Source: Mikania micrantha (lineage: Eukaryota > Streptophyta > Magnoliopsida > Asterales > Asteraceae). Taken from it: 64,000 nucleotides of DNA. The translations under genes and the position numbers were made by a program. The stretch covers positions 10,652,788 through 10,716,787 of the forward strand of contig CM018690.1 in assembly GCA_009363875.1 (NCBI GenBank), in the 5' to 3' direction. Under the pieces are notes generated by a model, which saw only the letters and a list, made by a program, of their open reading frames with translations, had not been told where the DNA came from and made no database searches. Shown piece after piece: positions 1 to 11,028 of this stretch (its first letter is position 1; every line of letters starts with the position of its first letter).

Positions 1-1199
1 TCGAGAACTTAGCGTACAATTGTTCTTGTTTCAATAGCTCTAGCAGTAATCGAAGATGTTCAGCATGTTCCTCCTCAGACTGTGAATAGATGAGAATGTC
101 ATCAATGAAAACAATGACAAACTTATCAAGATAAGGTTTACAAACACGATTCATGAGATCCATGAATACAGCTGGAGCGTTCGTCAACCCAAATGGCATG
201 ACCAAGAACTCATAATGGCCATAGCGTGTTCTGAATGCTGTCTTCGGGATATCCTCCTCCTGGACTCTTAGTTGATGATAACCAGACCTGAGATCAATCT
301 TCGAGTAGTAACTCGAACCTTGCAACTGATCGAACAGATCATCAATTCTGGGTAACGGATACCGGTTCTTGATAGTGACCTTGTTCAATTCCCGGTAATC
401 CATACACATACGGAAAGTTCCGTCTTTCTTCTTAACAAATAAAACTGGAGCTCCCCACGGTGAAAAACTAGGTCGTATGAAACCCTTATCCAACAATTCT
501 TGCAATTGTGTAGATAATTCTTGCATCTCTGACGGTGCAAGTCGATAAGGCGCCCTAGCTATCGGTGCTGCATCTGGTGTAAGGTCGATTCGAAATTCCA
601 CCTGTCTGATAGGCGGTAATCCCGGCAAGTCTTCTGGAAACACTTCCGGAAATTCACAAACTACAGGTATATTTTCAATCTTCTTCTCAGCTACTGGCTT
701 TTCAGTTATAAGTGCTATAACTGCCGTATGACCTTTCCGCAGACATTTGTGTGCTTTCATACAAGATATGAGACGCAGTGGCGTACTGCTCTTCTCGCCT
801 TGTACATATAATGTCTCTCCCTGCGGAAGAGGTATACGAACAATCTTTTCATGGCATACGATTTCAGCCTGGTTTTTAGACAACCAGTCCATGCCAATAA
901 CTACATCAAAACTGCCTAAGGCAATAGGCATAAGATCAATCTCTAATGTTTGACCCATCAAATCAAGGATACATCCCTTAAAAATACTTTCCACTACAAT
1001 CAACTTACCATCAGCTAATTCCACAGTGTATGGACTATCTAAGGCAGTGGGACTAACATTTAGCAACTTAGCAAGTGAACTAGATACAAAACTCCGATCG
1101 GCACCGGTGTCAAATAACATAGAGGCATAGTGATTATTTAAGAGGAACGTACCCGTAACAATGTTGGGATCCTCCCGCGCTTGACGTCCTCCAATCACA
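1..1199 (-). pseudogene. E1 pol: aspartic protease and reverse transcriptase (partial)
   Basis: The minus-strand frame is open from the window edge through this whole stretch. It encodes a retropepsin core LFDTGADRSF, the flap region GMDWL, the linker preceding RT, and RT motifs including the catalytic FIDDILIYS block; translation leaves the window at QLYAKFS. No stop or frameshift is visible in this part, so the protease and the RT fingers/palm look chemically intact. It is called a pseudogene only because the gag part upstream, in the same polyprotein, carries stops and frameshifts. In the living family, Pol processes Gag-Pol and reverse-transcribes the element RNA in cytoplasmic particles. 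RNase H, integrase and chromodomain lie beyond the window. Confidence 0.85.
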
Positions 1200-2399
1200 A
1201 ACGCCCTGCCCCTAGCACCGTTGTTGTTGTTGTTGTTATTGTTATTGTTGTTGTTGTTGCCATTTCCATTACCGTTGCCATTTCCATTGCCATTACCATT
1301 GTTATTGACATTATTGTCCCCGCCTTTCTTGAGCTGTGGGCAATCTTTCTTAAAATGCCCCATTTTGCCACACTCAAAACAACCCTTCTGAGCGTTGTTC
1401 TGGTTATTGTTCTGGTTGTTATTGTTCTGTAGCTCCCCGCGACAATCCTTAGCCGCATGTCCAATCTTGCCACACCTCTGGCACTTAGTTCTCTCACACT
1501 GATTACCTGCATGATGGTAACCACACCTGTTGCACTTGGGGTGTTTACCAATATAACCCCCGACGATGATGATTGCTGACCACTGCTTGAACCATGATAA
1601 GACTTGTTTGAGTCTTGTTTCCGGTTTTGCTGATATGATTGTTGGTTGTTACCCTTGAAGTTGTTACCTTCCCACTTTCTCTTATGATCTCCTACCTTGG
1701 TAGCAGATGTTCATTTGGGCAGAGTCCCCTGTAACACTGCCTGGTCAGTAAGCTGATGCGTTAAACGAACAGCTTATTGGATGATGGTGGGATTTGCTGA
1801 AGTAACCAACCCCTGAATCTGAGGCACTAGTCATCCAATGTACCTTTCAATCCACTTACTGGCTGGAGTAGCCATGTGTGGTAGCAGTCTGGCCAACTCG
1901 TGTGACCTGGTTGTGTACTCTTCAATGTTTGACCCCTCCATCTTGAGGTGCCAGTATTCCTCCTCCATCTTCTGCATTTCACTGCGAGGACAGTACTCCT
2001 CTTGCAGTAAAGTTTTGAAGTCATTCCATGTTAAGGCATTAGCCTCTCCCAACCCCAGAGTCTGGATATTTGAGTTCCACCAAGTTAGTGCTGGACCCTC
2101 CAATGTTCCCGTAGCAAATTTCACCTTGCTTTCGTTAGGGAAGTTGCACATTTCAAACACCGACTCAGCCTTTTCAATCCACCGAAGGAGTCCAATGGCC
2201 CCTCCGACCCTTTGAAATTGTGAGGTTTGCAGTCCAAGAACATCTTGAACGTGCAGACTTGTGGGTTAACCAATCCCCCAGCTGGACCCTGTGGCCCTGT
2301 GTTGTGAGTCTGAGCATATTGTGCGATTGCCTCAGCGACTCTGCTATTAATTAGCTCGTTGAGCTCAGCGACTGTCATCTGAACGTTTCCCTCAGCCAT
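1200..2399 (-). pseudogene. E1 gag remnant with zinc knuckles and poly-Asn tract
   Basis: Gag starts at an ATG at 2399 (protein begins MAEGNVQ). The retrotransposon-gag signature is spread over two reading frames (2121-2399, then 1831-2160: ALTWWNS, CPRSEMQ, ERYIG), followed by in-frame stops between about 1690 and 1830. At least two frameshifts and two nonsense codons are needed to reach the C-terminal part in the pol frame. That part holds CX2CX4HX4C zinc knuckles (CQRCGKIGHAAKDC and CFECGKMGHFKKDC) at about 1350-1500. Between knuckle and protease, 1217-1310 is a TTG/TTA-rich stretch plus an imperfect CCATT(A/T)CCGTTG repeat, giving a long Asn and Gly-Asn tract in the protein. Gag would form the particle and bind RNA; this copy cannot make a full one. 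Confidence 0.8.
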
Positions 2400-2650
2400 T
2401 AGTTTCCTATTTACAAGAAATGTTAGCGCGTAATCAAAACCCAATGTGACATGTGTAAGTAAAACAACAAACACAACATATAATATGAATCAACGCAACT
2501 GTTGGAAATAAATAATAATTCTTCAATAGATAGAAATTTTCTTTGAGTACAATACTTTTGAAATCAAACATAAATTTTCCAAACATCTAGTGTAGGAACA
2601 CAACCCGTTCCTAATAAGTTTAAACAAAACAAACAAAAAGAGAAAAAAAA

Positions 2651-3277
2651 TCAATCATCCTCAACAGTGGATTCAGGATCGGAATCAACAACTGGTGCTG
2701 GTTCCTCCTCCTCATCCTCATCATGTTCCTCATTCTCAGAGGCCACTAAATCCTCTAAGGCTTCAACCCTGCCCTCCAAAATCTCCGCTCGGTTCTCTGA
2801 CTCTTCCAGACGACCAATCAAATTGATCATCTCATCCCGCATATCATGAACCAGATGGGCAAGATTATCCTGCCTCTCAATAGCATCCCATAGTTCCAGA
2901 GATCTTTGTGCTATCCTATCTTCTGCTACATCCAAATCCTCGCGCAGTTTGGCGATCTCCTCAGCGTCAGTCCTTTGCCTCTTGGGCTCAGGAGCATCTA
3001 GTACTGGTGGTGAATGTGTAGAAGGTCCCTCAGCAGGGATCTGCTGAGTGCCCTCCACTGGCTCCTCATCCGGATCCTCATCTGGATCCTCCTCGGGATC
3101 CTCGTCTGGATCCTCCTCCGGATCCTCCTCCGGATCCTCGTCTGGGTCTGAGTCATCTCCCTCATATGGTGGAGGAAATGGAATAGGTGGTGGTGGTGAT
3201 GACGGTGGTGCCGGAACTATCGGTTCCTCGTCCTCGGAATCATCAATAATAATATAAGGTACCGATGATGATGCCAT
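2651..3277 (-). CDS. Accessory acidic coiled-coil ORF upstream of E1 gag
   Basis: This intact 208-codon ORF lies between the PBS and gag. I chose the ATG at 3277 (MASSSVPY) because the conserved motif follows directly; an in-frame ATG at 3334 is the alternative. In order: an N-terminal PYIIIDDSEDEE motif (residues ~7-18); a Pro-rich stretch (~20-37); an acidic array of DPEEDP/DPDEDP units (~40-75) encoded by a 12-bp GGATCCTC-based tandem repeat; a short basic PKRQR (possible NLS, ~103); a predicted long coiled coil (~110-185); and an acidic tail. Hydrophobic IIID followed by acidic/Ser residues is the layout of a SUMO-interaction motif; that function is inference. E2 has a decayed counterpart. 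I do not recognise a named family. Confidence 0.6.
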   Translation of the reverse strand: MASSSVPYIIIDDSEDEEPIVPAPPSSPPPPIPFPPPYEGDDSDPDEDPEEDPEEDPDEDPEEDPDEDPDEEPVEGTQQIPAEGPSTHSPPVLDAPEPKRQRTDAEEIAKLREDLDVAEDRIAQRSLELWDAIERQDNLAHLVHDMRDEMINLIGRLEESENRAEILEGRVEALEDLVASENEEHDEDEEEEPAPVVDSDPESTVEDD

Positions 3278-3440
3278 GCCTGTTACATAATACCATATGT
3301 AAGTGCAGTGCCATGGAATGCGTAAACAAGTCAATCACATAATGTCATATGTAATTTCTAAGCAATGTGTGTAAACATATGTGTCTAATGTCTAACAATC
3401 ATAGTCTAGGCCTACAAATGCAAACCTAGTTCGCTATAAC

Positions 3441-3457
3441 CAATGGCTCTGATACCA
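3441..3457 (-). other. E1 primer binding site (initiator tRNA-Met)
   Basis: The minus strand reads TGGTATCAGAGCCATTG, complementary to the 3' end of plant initiator tRNA-Met. It begins 3 nt after the LTR end (TGTCACACC on the plus strand, from 3461). It fixes the element orientation as minus and the LTR/internal boundary. Confidence 0.92.
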
Positions 3458-3761
3458 ATCTGTCACACCCCAATTTTCAACTAACGGAATCATACCGTTT
3501 GGGAACGTGACAAACCAGGATCTCAGATCATTAGACATAGCGAAGACCTCTATATGAATTTTCAAAACATACTTTGGTCTTTAAAACAATATATCAGAGT
3601 TTATCAAAAGTTGCGAAAGCGTTATAAAACCAATAACAGTTATAAAATGTAAAATACAATACAATGTTCCAAATGTTTAATAATCCAAATATCTAAAATG
3701 TTTAAAATGCATGCGACTCTATTTCCTAGTCCATGCCAGCTTTAACGCGCGCCTTAGCGTC

Positions 3762-4262
3762 CTGAGAAAACATGTAAATCAAGTCAACACAAAGGTTGGT
3801 GCATAACACAGGTTTTAAGTATTCACAATGTTCAAAACAACAGTTTGAATAACAAGATTGTAGATAACATAATCACACATGCACAGTCATGATAGCTAGT
3901 CATAAAAACTATTTACATAAGTGTTCGACACCGAAGCTGACGAATTGCCATGCTATAGCATGTTTTTGCCTTGCCACTATTGTCTAGCAAAACAATAGTA
4001 AAATGTGTTTGGTCAGTCAAACACCTGCGTAGATCCCATCTACCAGGTGAGGTTTGTCAAACCTAATAGATCTATTTCCAACTACCACGCTTTGCGTTAC
4101 AGCAAACTAAACGGTTCGAGGTGTGTAAGGACTTTCAAGTTGCTATGTTGTCGCATAATGTAAACAGCTAACTCATGCAAGTGATATGTATCTAAAAATA
4201 GTTTGTTGCACATGTTCTCTCCCCCAAAACAGTTTAAAATAAGAAAGGGGCCGTGTACGCAC
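3762..4262 (-). other. Putative LTR intron, E1 LTR
   Basis: Sense AAAG/GTGCGTAC at 4262 and TTTTCTCAG/GA at 3762. The complement of the donor, UAUGCACC, lies at 3798-3805. The interval contains hairpins ACTATTG...CAATAGT, GTGTTTGG...TCAAACAC and AGGTTTG...CAAACCT. Confidence 0.4.
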
Positions 4263-4650
4263 CTTTGTTTTTAGCAGAATGATCACACACTAAAAGCTCG
4301 TGTAAGAAATCCTCCTACGAAGAATCTGTGGTTTAACAATAACCTAAAGTTATTCGAATAGTCGTTTTGTGCTTGAAATCACATACACCAATACACGTAT
4401 GTTAGTGTGTTAGAAACGTACATACGAATGTACGCGTGACTTTGAAATCGTTTAAATAAAATCCTATATGATTTTATTTAAATAAACGTAATTATACGCG
4501 ATTTCGTTTTCGTGTTAAAATATTAATTTTAACATCCCAATGTGTTCGTATTCCCGTTACGGTTACAACGCAACTCGAACGGGTTAAAACGGAGTTCAAA
4601 CGAATAAGTTATGGTTAAAACATAAAAATAATATTAAAACCTAGAAAAAA

Positions 4651-4726
4651 TGGTTGGGGCCGGGTTTGAACCCGCGACCCCCCATCCACCATACCCCTTG
4701 TCTACCAACTCATCTAACTCCAATTT
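4651..4726 (-). other. tRNA-like patch in E1 LTR (A-box and B-box words)
   Basis: The minus strand contains TAGATGAGTTGGTAGAC (A-box/D-arm like) and, 30 nt later, GCGGGTTCAAACCCGGC (B-box/T-arm like), followed by CCCCAACCA. Spacing is tRNA-like, but the acceptor stem pairs poorly and the T stem has a mismatch, so this is at best a tRNA-derived relic or a chance pol III-like promoter. No anticodon is assigned. Confidence 0.3.
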
Positions 4727-5483
4727 CATTACCAGATTCTGATTTATAATTGTTTTAAACATAATTGTGCCGGTTTCCCCTTGCTAATATAGCCGAAGCA
4801 ATTGGGTCTCAAATTAACCCCGAATTCGAACCTAATTAGTACTAAAACCATAGAATTTTCACCTTTACAAGATTTTCGAACTGTTTTATATCAATCAATT
4901 GAATTTCTATGATCATTACAACCAAAACCGTAACTTGTGTTTAACATAAACCCTAGAAACCGATTAACATCCAATTAAAGGTTAGATGCTAAAATTAACA
5001 TAGAATTTGTGTAAATCGGTACATTCTGATAATGAGACCCCATTTAATTTGAAAACTAATATCATTTAATCTAAAATCCCCAAATCACTTTCATTCAAGA
5101 ACCCTAGAATTTAAAACCTATCAATTCGTTGTTAAGAAACTAAATTGAACAATGGTTTTGCTTAATCGACATATTCTGAAACTAACCATAACAATAAATT
5201 TGATTTTCCAACTCATTGGCTATGAAATCCCCAAATCGTTTTCTCATCAAGAACCCTAGAATCGAACTCTTACAATCCGATATTATTTCATGAAATTCAC
5301 ATACATATTTCGATAATCGGTGTCCTCTGAAACTAAAGATAGTAATTAATTTGAATCTTAACTCAATTTAAATCAAAACCCCCAAAACGCCTTTGATATG
5401 AGCCCTAATTACTTGAACTCTAACAAATCGATGTTATCAGTTGAAATTGATTTAGGATAAACCTTAGTCGGCACTTTTAGGTG

Positions 5484-5492
5484 TTATATAAT
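5484..5492 (-). promoter_or_regulatory. Probable TATA box of E1 LTR
   Basis: Minus strand GATTATATAACACC about 800 nt inside the LTR. The TATA boxes of the other LTRs here are 600-870 nt in. No start site can be read from sequence alone. Confidence 0.4.
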
Positions 5493-6072
5493 CGAAAACT
5501 TACTTGCTTTGATGCCGAATCGATGTAGTTCAATTATACCCTTGAGTCTCGGCCGCCCCCAAATCAAAATCCTCTGTTCTGAGTTGTTGAGATCGAATTG
5601 TGGTTTGAAGGATGTTCTAACAATGCCGAATGATATTTAGGAATCCTCAATTCGACTGATTGACATCGTATTATATCCATTTGATTCCAACCGATTTCGG
5701 TTACTAAACCCAAGTCATTATTTCACTTAATTTCGATCATTATGAGATCATCAACGGTTGGTAACTTTTATACATCATCAATGTGTGTTGATTGCATGAT
5801 TAATTCGGTTAATTGTAACGGATTGAGATGAATTTCGAATTTCCTTAACAAATTGGCCGAATTTTGACTTGTAGAAGTCAAAATTGTCACTAAAAATCAA
5901 TTACAAGTTTAATCTTCAAAATTTAACACTTAGGAATTAATTTGTCTTAATTCCTAACTCCTATAGGTATTCCGGATCGACAACATATCATTTCGATTAA
6001 CAAAGTTACCTTAATAATCCCAAATTATCACTAATTGGTCACTTAAATCATTGTTGGGTTAAATTAAACTAA

Positions 6073-6262
6073 TTGGGCCTCACAAAATACTATTAGACCT
6101 AATTTAAACTTATTGGGCCTATCTTAACCTTACTGGGCCCACAATGGCCTTATTGGGCCTTCCCTGGGCCTACTTTGTTTTCATTGGGCCTCACTTGACC
6201 CTATTGGGCCTTACTGAGCCTCCCTTGGCTTATTGGGCCTACATTGGCTCTGTTGGGCCTGT
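6073..6262 (-). repeat. TGGGCC cluster in E1 U3
   Basis: Nine TGGGCC words (sense GGCCCA) occur in about 190 bp, mostly as ATTGGGCCT at irregular 15-35 bp spacing. TGGGCC/T is the plant site II element recognised by TCP transcription factors, so an enhancer role is plausible but inferred. Confidence 0.6.
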
Positions 6263-6486
6263 GATCTCACCATCTTCCGTTAACAAGGTTAATCCGAAAA
6301 GTCGGATTGTCACAATAGTTAATAAGTTACACATCGGAATTTAAAATAGTGCGGAAACTTGTTTGAATATTAAATTGTTTACACATCGCATTAACTAACA
6401 CAAAATGTTCAAAAACTTTCTTAATGCATGCATGACTCTCTAAAGTTCCTTAAGTGCAATCATATGCCCTTAAACATGCTGGTCAC

Positions 6487-7254
6487 CTGAGAAATACATG
6501 CTAAAATGTGTCAACATAAAGTTGGTGAGTTCACAGGTTTAAATGTTGGTAAGCAGTAAACAGTTTCAACGATAAACAAGTAAACAGTAAAAAGTTTGCG
6601 CAACGTTTACTGGAGATGTTAAAGTTGTAGACCCAAGGTTCCGAGTGCGTGTGTTGCACCGCTACCGAAACTAGATTGTTAGATGCCTCTGCCAGTCAGA
6701 GTTGTCGTCGAGCGGGGTTTGTCAAACCCAATAGTACTATCTAATAACACATCGCTTGTGTTCAATTAACGGTATGGTTTTGTGAGGACTTTGTTGCGAT
6801 ATAGCACACTCAAAATGTTTGTACAACATAACCAGTAATACATCAAAATATCTTCGTCAAAGTAAGTTTGCGTGTAACCTCCCCCAATTTGGAGTGATCC
6901 CAGTGTATGTTCATAATGTTTGCCCAGTTGTGTTGACCCAGATGTTGGTCAAAAATGTTTGTCCAGTTCGTTTCCCCAGATGATGGTCAAAATGTTTGTC
7001 CGGTTCGTTGACCCATATGTTGGTCAAAACGTTTGTCAAATATTTGCACGATACTTCGTCAAATGTATTTGTCAAATGGTTTGTACAAAATAGTTGTCAA
7101 AGGTTTGTACAAAATGTTTGTCAAAAGCGTTTGTCCAAAAGTGTTTTTCATATGCGTTTGTCCAAGTTGTTTGTCAAAAGTATTTGCATGTATTTCTCCC
7201 CTCGGTTTGAGTTTATAAACAGTTAAGAGAAAAAAAAAGGGGTCGTGAACTCAC
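6487..7254 (-). other. Putative LTR intron, 6308 LTR
   Basis: Sense CAG/GTGAGTTCAC donor at 7254 and TTTCTCAG acceptor at 6487. An 11-nt perfect complement of the donor (GTGAACTCACC in sense) is at 6524-6534. Confidence 0.45.
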
Positions 7255-9025
7255 CTGATTTGCGCTTGTTTGTGATTTGTGAACTATATGTCCCTAACTG
7301 TCACCTATAACACATGGATAATATGAGTTCGTGTTTGTGTTCGTGTCCGTGTTGGTCTACTTAAACTGTGTTCGTGTCCAAACAACTCCAAGTTGTTGTG
7401 TTTGACTGTGTTAGACCGTGTTGACTCAACGACCCGTTGGTGACTAGTTTGTAGTTTGTTAATGTTTGTTTAGTGTTTTTCATGTTCTCTTTAGCAGTTA
7501 GTGCACGTAAGCATATCATAACACATAGAGTTTTAAAATATGGCAAGTAAGCATAAGGTATCTGTATTGATCATGTTGCTAATCATGGCAGTTGTCATGC
7601 ATGTTTGTCAAACAGGTTACTTTCCTCATTTAGCATGTATGCATCAAAAGTCACCTTTTATCAATCTAAGCATGCTAGTTTCATCACATGTTCATGTTAG
7701 CACGTAGCACATTGTCACATATCATCAATCAAGTTCGTAATCCATTCCTAGTTAATTAAAGTTACTATATTTGTTAAGTTCGTCACATCATCATGTTTTC
7801 ATCCCAATAATCACACAAGTACATTCACATTATCTTAATGTAATATACTCTATCATTTCTCATCATTCAACATGCATGTATATCCATTTTTAACAAAATC
7901 CCAATTTAAAGTTACTATTAGTAGTAAGTTTGTCAATAAACTCATTTTCACCAAAATCAAATCTTCCAAATGTGTTCACAGGACCATTAACATCATGAAA
8001 AAAAACTTTGAAATCAAATCTACCATGCATGTCCAAGTTTATAAACTAAAGGTCCTATTTATAGAAACCCATGAACAAATCACCATTCTCATCAATTCTA
8101 ACCAAACCAATACATCAATAATGAACACATTAGTTATAAATCATCATTTAAACATACATAGTATCCCAAATTACTCATATATTTACAACTTGCACCATTA
8201 AAGTTACTATATATGTAAATGCATCAGCGTTTGTTATCTCATCAAATCTAACACAACAAGCTTGCAAATATCACCAAGATCAATCATAAATCATCACTCA
8301 ACTATCATAGCATGTTAGGAATATCATTTATCATCATCTTGCATTACCCAAGCTTCCTTTTATAGAAAGTTTCACAAATATATACCAAATGACCTCAAAT
8401 AGCAACAATATACATAATAAACGATCCATACTCTCAAATCAGTAAATTGTATTCATAGATTCAAGTTTTAAATTAAGAAACTTTGTGCATGCAAGTGAAT
8501 GGTGTTGCATGTGTGTCTATAGAACTTGCCTGTGGCTTTTTATGTGATCAAAGTGTATATAGGCCATTAAAGCTACCTCAATCGAGCTCTAGAGACTTGA
8601 GATGAAGCAAATCAGCTGATAGATGGCCTTGAGAGCTACTAAGACTTCTTCCTCAGCTAGGGCAAAGCAATGGGGGAGGTAGATGACTCCTCCTAGCTCC
8701 CCTCTAGCTTCCAAGCTTCAAGCCTTCAAGAAGATGTGGTTGAATGGCTTTCAAATATTGTAGAAGATGGTTTAGTGTGTGTTTACTCGGGTTTGTTGCT
8801 TCTGAGTTCGGAGAAATGTGACAATTGCATTCGAGAATTACGGCATCAATGACGTAAGCACATTTGTTCGTTCTTGAAATCCACGTTGATTTGAAGATTG
8901 TAATTATTACAGGTTGATAGTATGCAAGAAATGATGAACGTAGGCCAAAACCGTGCACGAAACGGAGTTACGGATTGTCCGCAATCGCGAAACGAAGAAA
9001 AATCCAAAAATTTGAGAAAAACCCG

Positions 9026-9110
9026 GCTAGGCGGTACGCCTAGCGTGAGAAGCTGGTTCTAGGCGGTACGCTCCGGGCCAAACGCCCGCGTGGGCGGTAC
9101 GCCTGGCGTG
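9026..9110. repeat. GGCGGTACGCC near-palindrome array
   Basis: Three copies of a (G)GCGGTACGC(C) word in about 85 GC-rich bases, in otherwise AT-rich DNA. Related words recur at 22390-22510 and 28030-28075. Confidence 0.6.
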
Positions 9111-9590
9111 TCTGGAGGCGGTGGATCAGAACAAAACTCGGTTTTTCATGTGGAATTCAACCATTTCGTTTTTCTTGCTTCTACTCGACTTGCAGGCGAC
9201 CAAAAACCCAATTTTCACCATCCAAACTCCATTTTGAAGGTATCTAAACATCCAGATCGCATCAAGGAACGTTTATGCAAGCCCTGATCATCGTTCTATG
9301 TAACACTCCGACCGATGGCGGAAACGTCGGGATGCCACGAGGGATGTGTAGATTGTTCAAAAGCTCGTGGGCATCTAAATACATATCATCATATATCAAT
9401 CAAGCCAAATAAATGTTTATACAAAAATCATGTCCATCATGAATCAAATACATCAAATACACAAAAGATTTAGCTAAACTAACTAAACTCTAATCGCCAG
9501 AAATTTAGTTAATTAGCTAAGTCCAAGATCCTATATGATGATGTCCAAAATAGAAGAGATCACCCTCTTCGTCCTACTTGTCTCCATCAC

Positions 9591-10347
9591 CTGAAACATG
9601 TAAGAAATCAAGTGTCAACTACAAAGTAGTTGGTGAGTAATCATAAGTTTTTATACTTAAAAGGTTTTATAAACTGAATTTAAAAGTTTAAGTTTAAAAA
9701 TGTTTATATAAAAGGTTTAGATAAAACGAGTATAAATGCTTATGATTTCCTGAGAAAATCCACAATAATAATACCTGTAAGAGATAATCCACCCAAACTC
9801 CAAACTCAACAATCAAACACATACACAAACACATAAACACATATCAAATCAATCATAGATAATCAAAGCACAAACCAATCAAACAATCTCAACATCAATA
9901 TTCTCAAATAATTTTCGTGACTATACATGATCATTATGTAATTAACATAAGTTAAAAACATGATCCATGGATTGGTAGCTAACCACGTGGCTATACATGA
10001 AGTCAAAGCAATTAACCGAAGTTAAAGGCGATGATTCACGGAGTGGACAACATCCACGTGACAATACATGAAGTCAAAGCAGTTAACCGAAGTTAAAGGC
10101 GATGATTCACGGAGTTTGTGACAATTCATGTAATCTTTGTTATTGACCGAAGTCAATGACAATGTTTACACGGATATATAATGTAAGAGATAATCCATAA
10201 ATACTGATAATCTTAAATGTGAATATCATATTGATAAACAGGTATTAACCTTGTGTTATCAAAATAATATTTAATTTGGTATACATGTTTCACCTCCGAG
10301 TTTTTAAAACAAAACAGTTTAAAGAAAGGGAGGTTATGAGAACTCAC
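9591..10347 (-). other. Putative LTR intron, 9299 solo LTR
   Basis: Sense CTCAG/GTGAGTTCTC at 10347 and ACATGTTTCAG/GTGATG at 9591. The donor complement ACTCACC is at 9632-9638. The interval holds three hairpin units with TTAAC-CGAA-GTTAA cores (9960-10180). Confidence 0.45.
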
Positions 10348-10892
10348 CTGAGTCCTTAGTTTCAGTGCTTTAATAGGATGCGCGCTCGCGTACGTGAAAT
10401 CCAAAACAACTCAATGATCAACTCAACAATCTGTGTTTATCATATGTTCGCGTTCATAAGTTTAAGTATGACATTGTCATTAGATGGTTAAACTTGTTTA
10501 GCTTTAAACTCTCAAGTATTCATTAGCTTAGATAACTCGATCTAAGTTAAAATGTTACACTTAAGATTCTATTTTCTATTATCTAATAAGGATAATTCAA
10601 ATTCATTAGTGTTGATTGTCTTTTACCTATGATAATCTTTTAAATTAATGTGTCAAGGTTATGTAAGTTATAAGGCTTTATCCCTTATAAACTTATACGT
10701 ACCCATTCGTAGTTGCATGCATGTATATTCACCCATCTTCACCACAATTTAAGTTATCACAAGTTAATTTAAAACTTAAAGAAGTTACATTTAGTATTTC
10801 AAACCAAATTTCCCATTGTACATATAACATCATAAATAAATTTATGTTTTTAAAACCAAAGGTGGTGGCCATGTTTGTTCATGCATGCGTAG

Positions 10893-10936
<44 letters not shown>
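10893..10936. repeat. (TA)n microsatellite
   Basis: About 22 TA dinucleotides in a row inside the 9299 solo LTR. Confidence 0.95.
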
Positions 10937-11028
10937 TGCTTCCCCAAATCTATCCTTAATCATTTAGTTAATCGAATTTAGGTTTTATCTCCCATAGAAA
11001 GCAGCGAACCTATGACCCAGTTACCCCT

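Larger units (their letters stand above)
1..6285 (-). mobile_element. Ty3/gypsy LTR retrotransposon E1, 5' part only
   Basis: Reading from right to left, the minus strand carries an LTR (3461-6285), an initiator tRNA-Met primer binding site (3441-3457), an accessory ORF (2651-3277), a broken gag and a pol that runs off the left window edge inside reverse transcriptase. The order LTR-PBS-ORF-gag-protease-RT is that of Ty3/gypsy elements, and the RT/protease wording is the chromovirus (Tekay/Del-like) type. The 3' LTR lies outside the window, so no TSD can be checked. The right LTR boundary (ACA at 6283-6285) is a guess from the expected TG...CA ends and from the distance to the TATA box. The element is dead in gag but keeps an intact accessory ORF. 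Confidence 0.85.
3461..6285 (-). repeat. E1 5' LTR (~2.8 kb)
   Basis: In element sense the LTR ends GGGGTGTGACA next to the PBS. In sense order I see a TGGGCC/GGCCCA cluster in U3 (6073-6262), a TATA-like TTATATAAC (5484-5492), AAACCCTAG-type words between 4940 and 5410, a tRNA-like patch (4651-4726), a splice-donor-like site (4262), a run of small hairpins (3945-4090) and an acceptor-like site (3762). The TATA box sits about 800 nt from the sense start, as in the other LTRs here. The outer (sense-start) boundary is uncertain by about 25 nt. Confidence 0.7.
6308..9298 (-). repeat. LTR fragment of a second minus-oriented element
   Basis: The sense end (plus TGTCACAATAG at 6308) is followed by acceptor-like TTTCTCAG/GTGAC (6487), donor complement (6524-6534), hairpins (6660-6750), a TTTGTCAAA-type array (6880-7190) and donor-like CAG/GTGAGTTCAC (7254), the same architecture as the other minus LTRs. 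7560-8700 resembles 27300-27870 in the same orientation. The sense-start half is not delimited; the solo LTR at 9299 interrupts it. No coding sequence is recognised; ORFs here are short and random-looking. Confidence 0.55.

Noticed and set aside
8704..9287. Short ORFs around the GGCGGTACGCC array
   Set aside because: Short, LTR-derived and unconserved between the two LTR copies.
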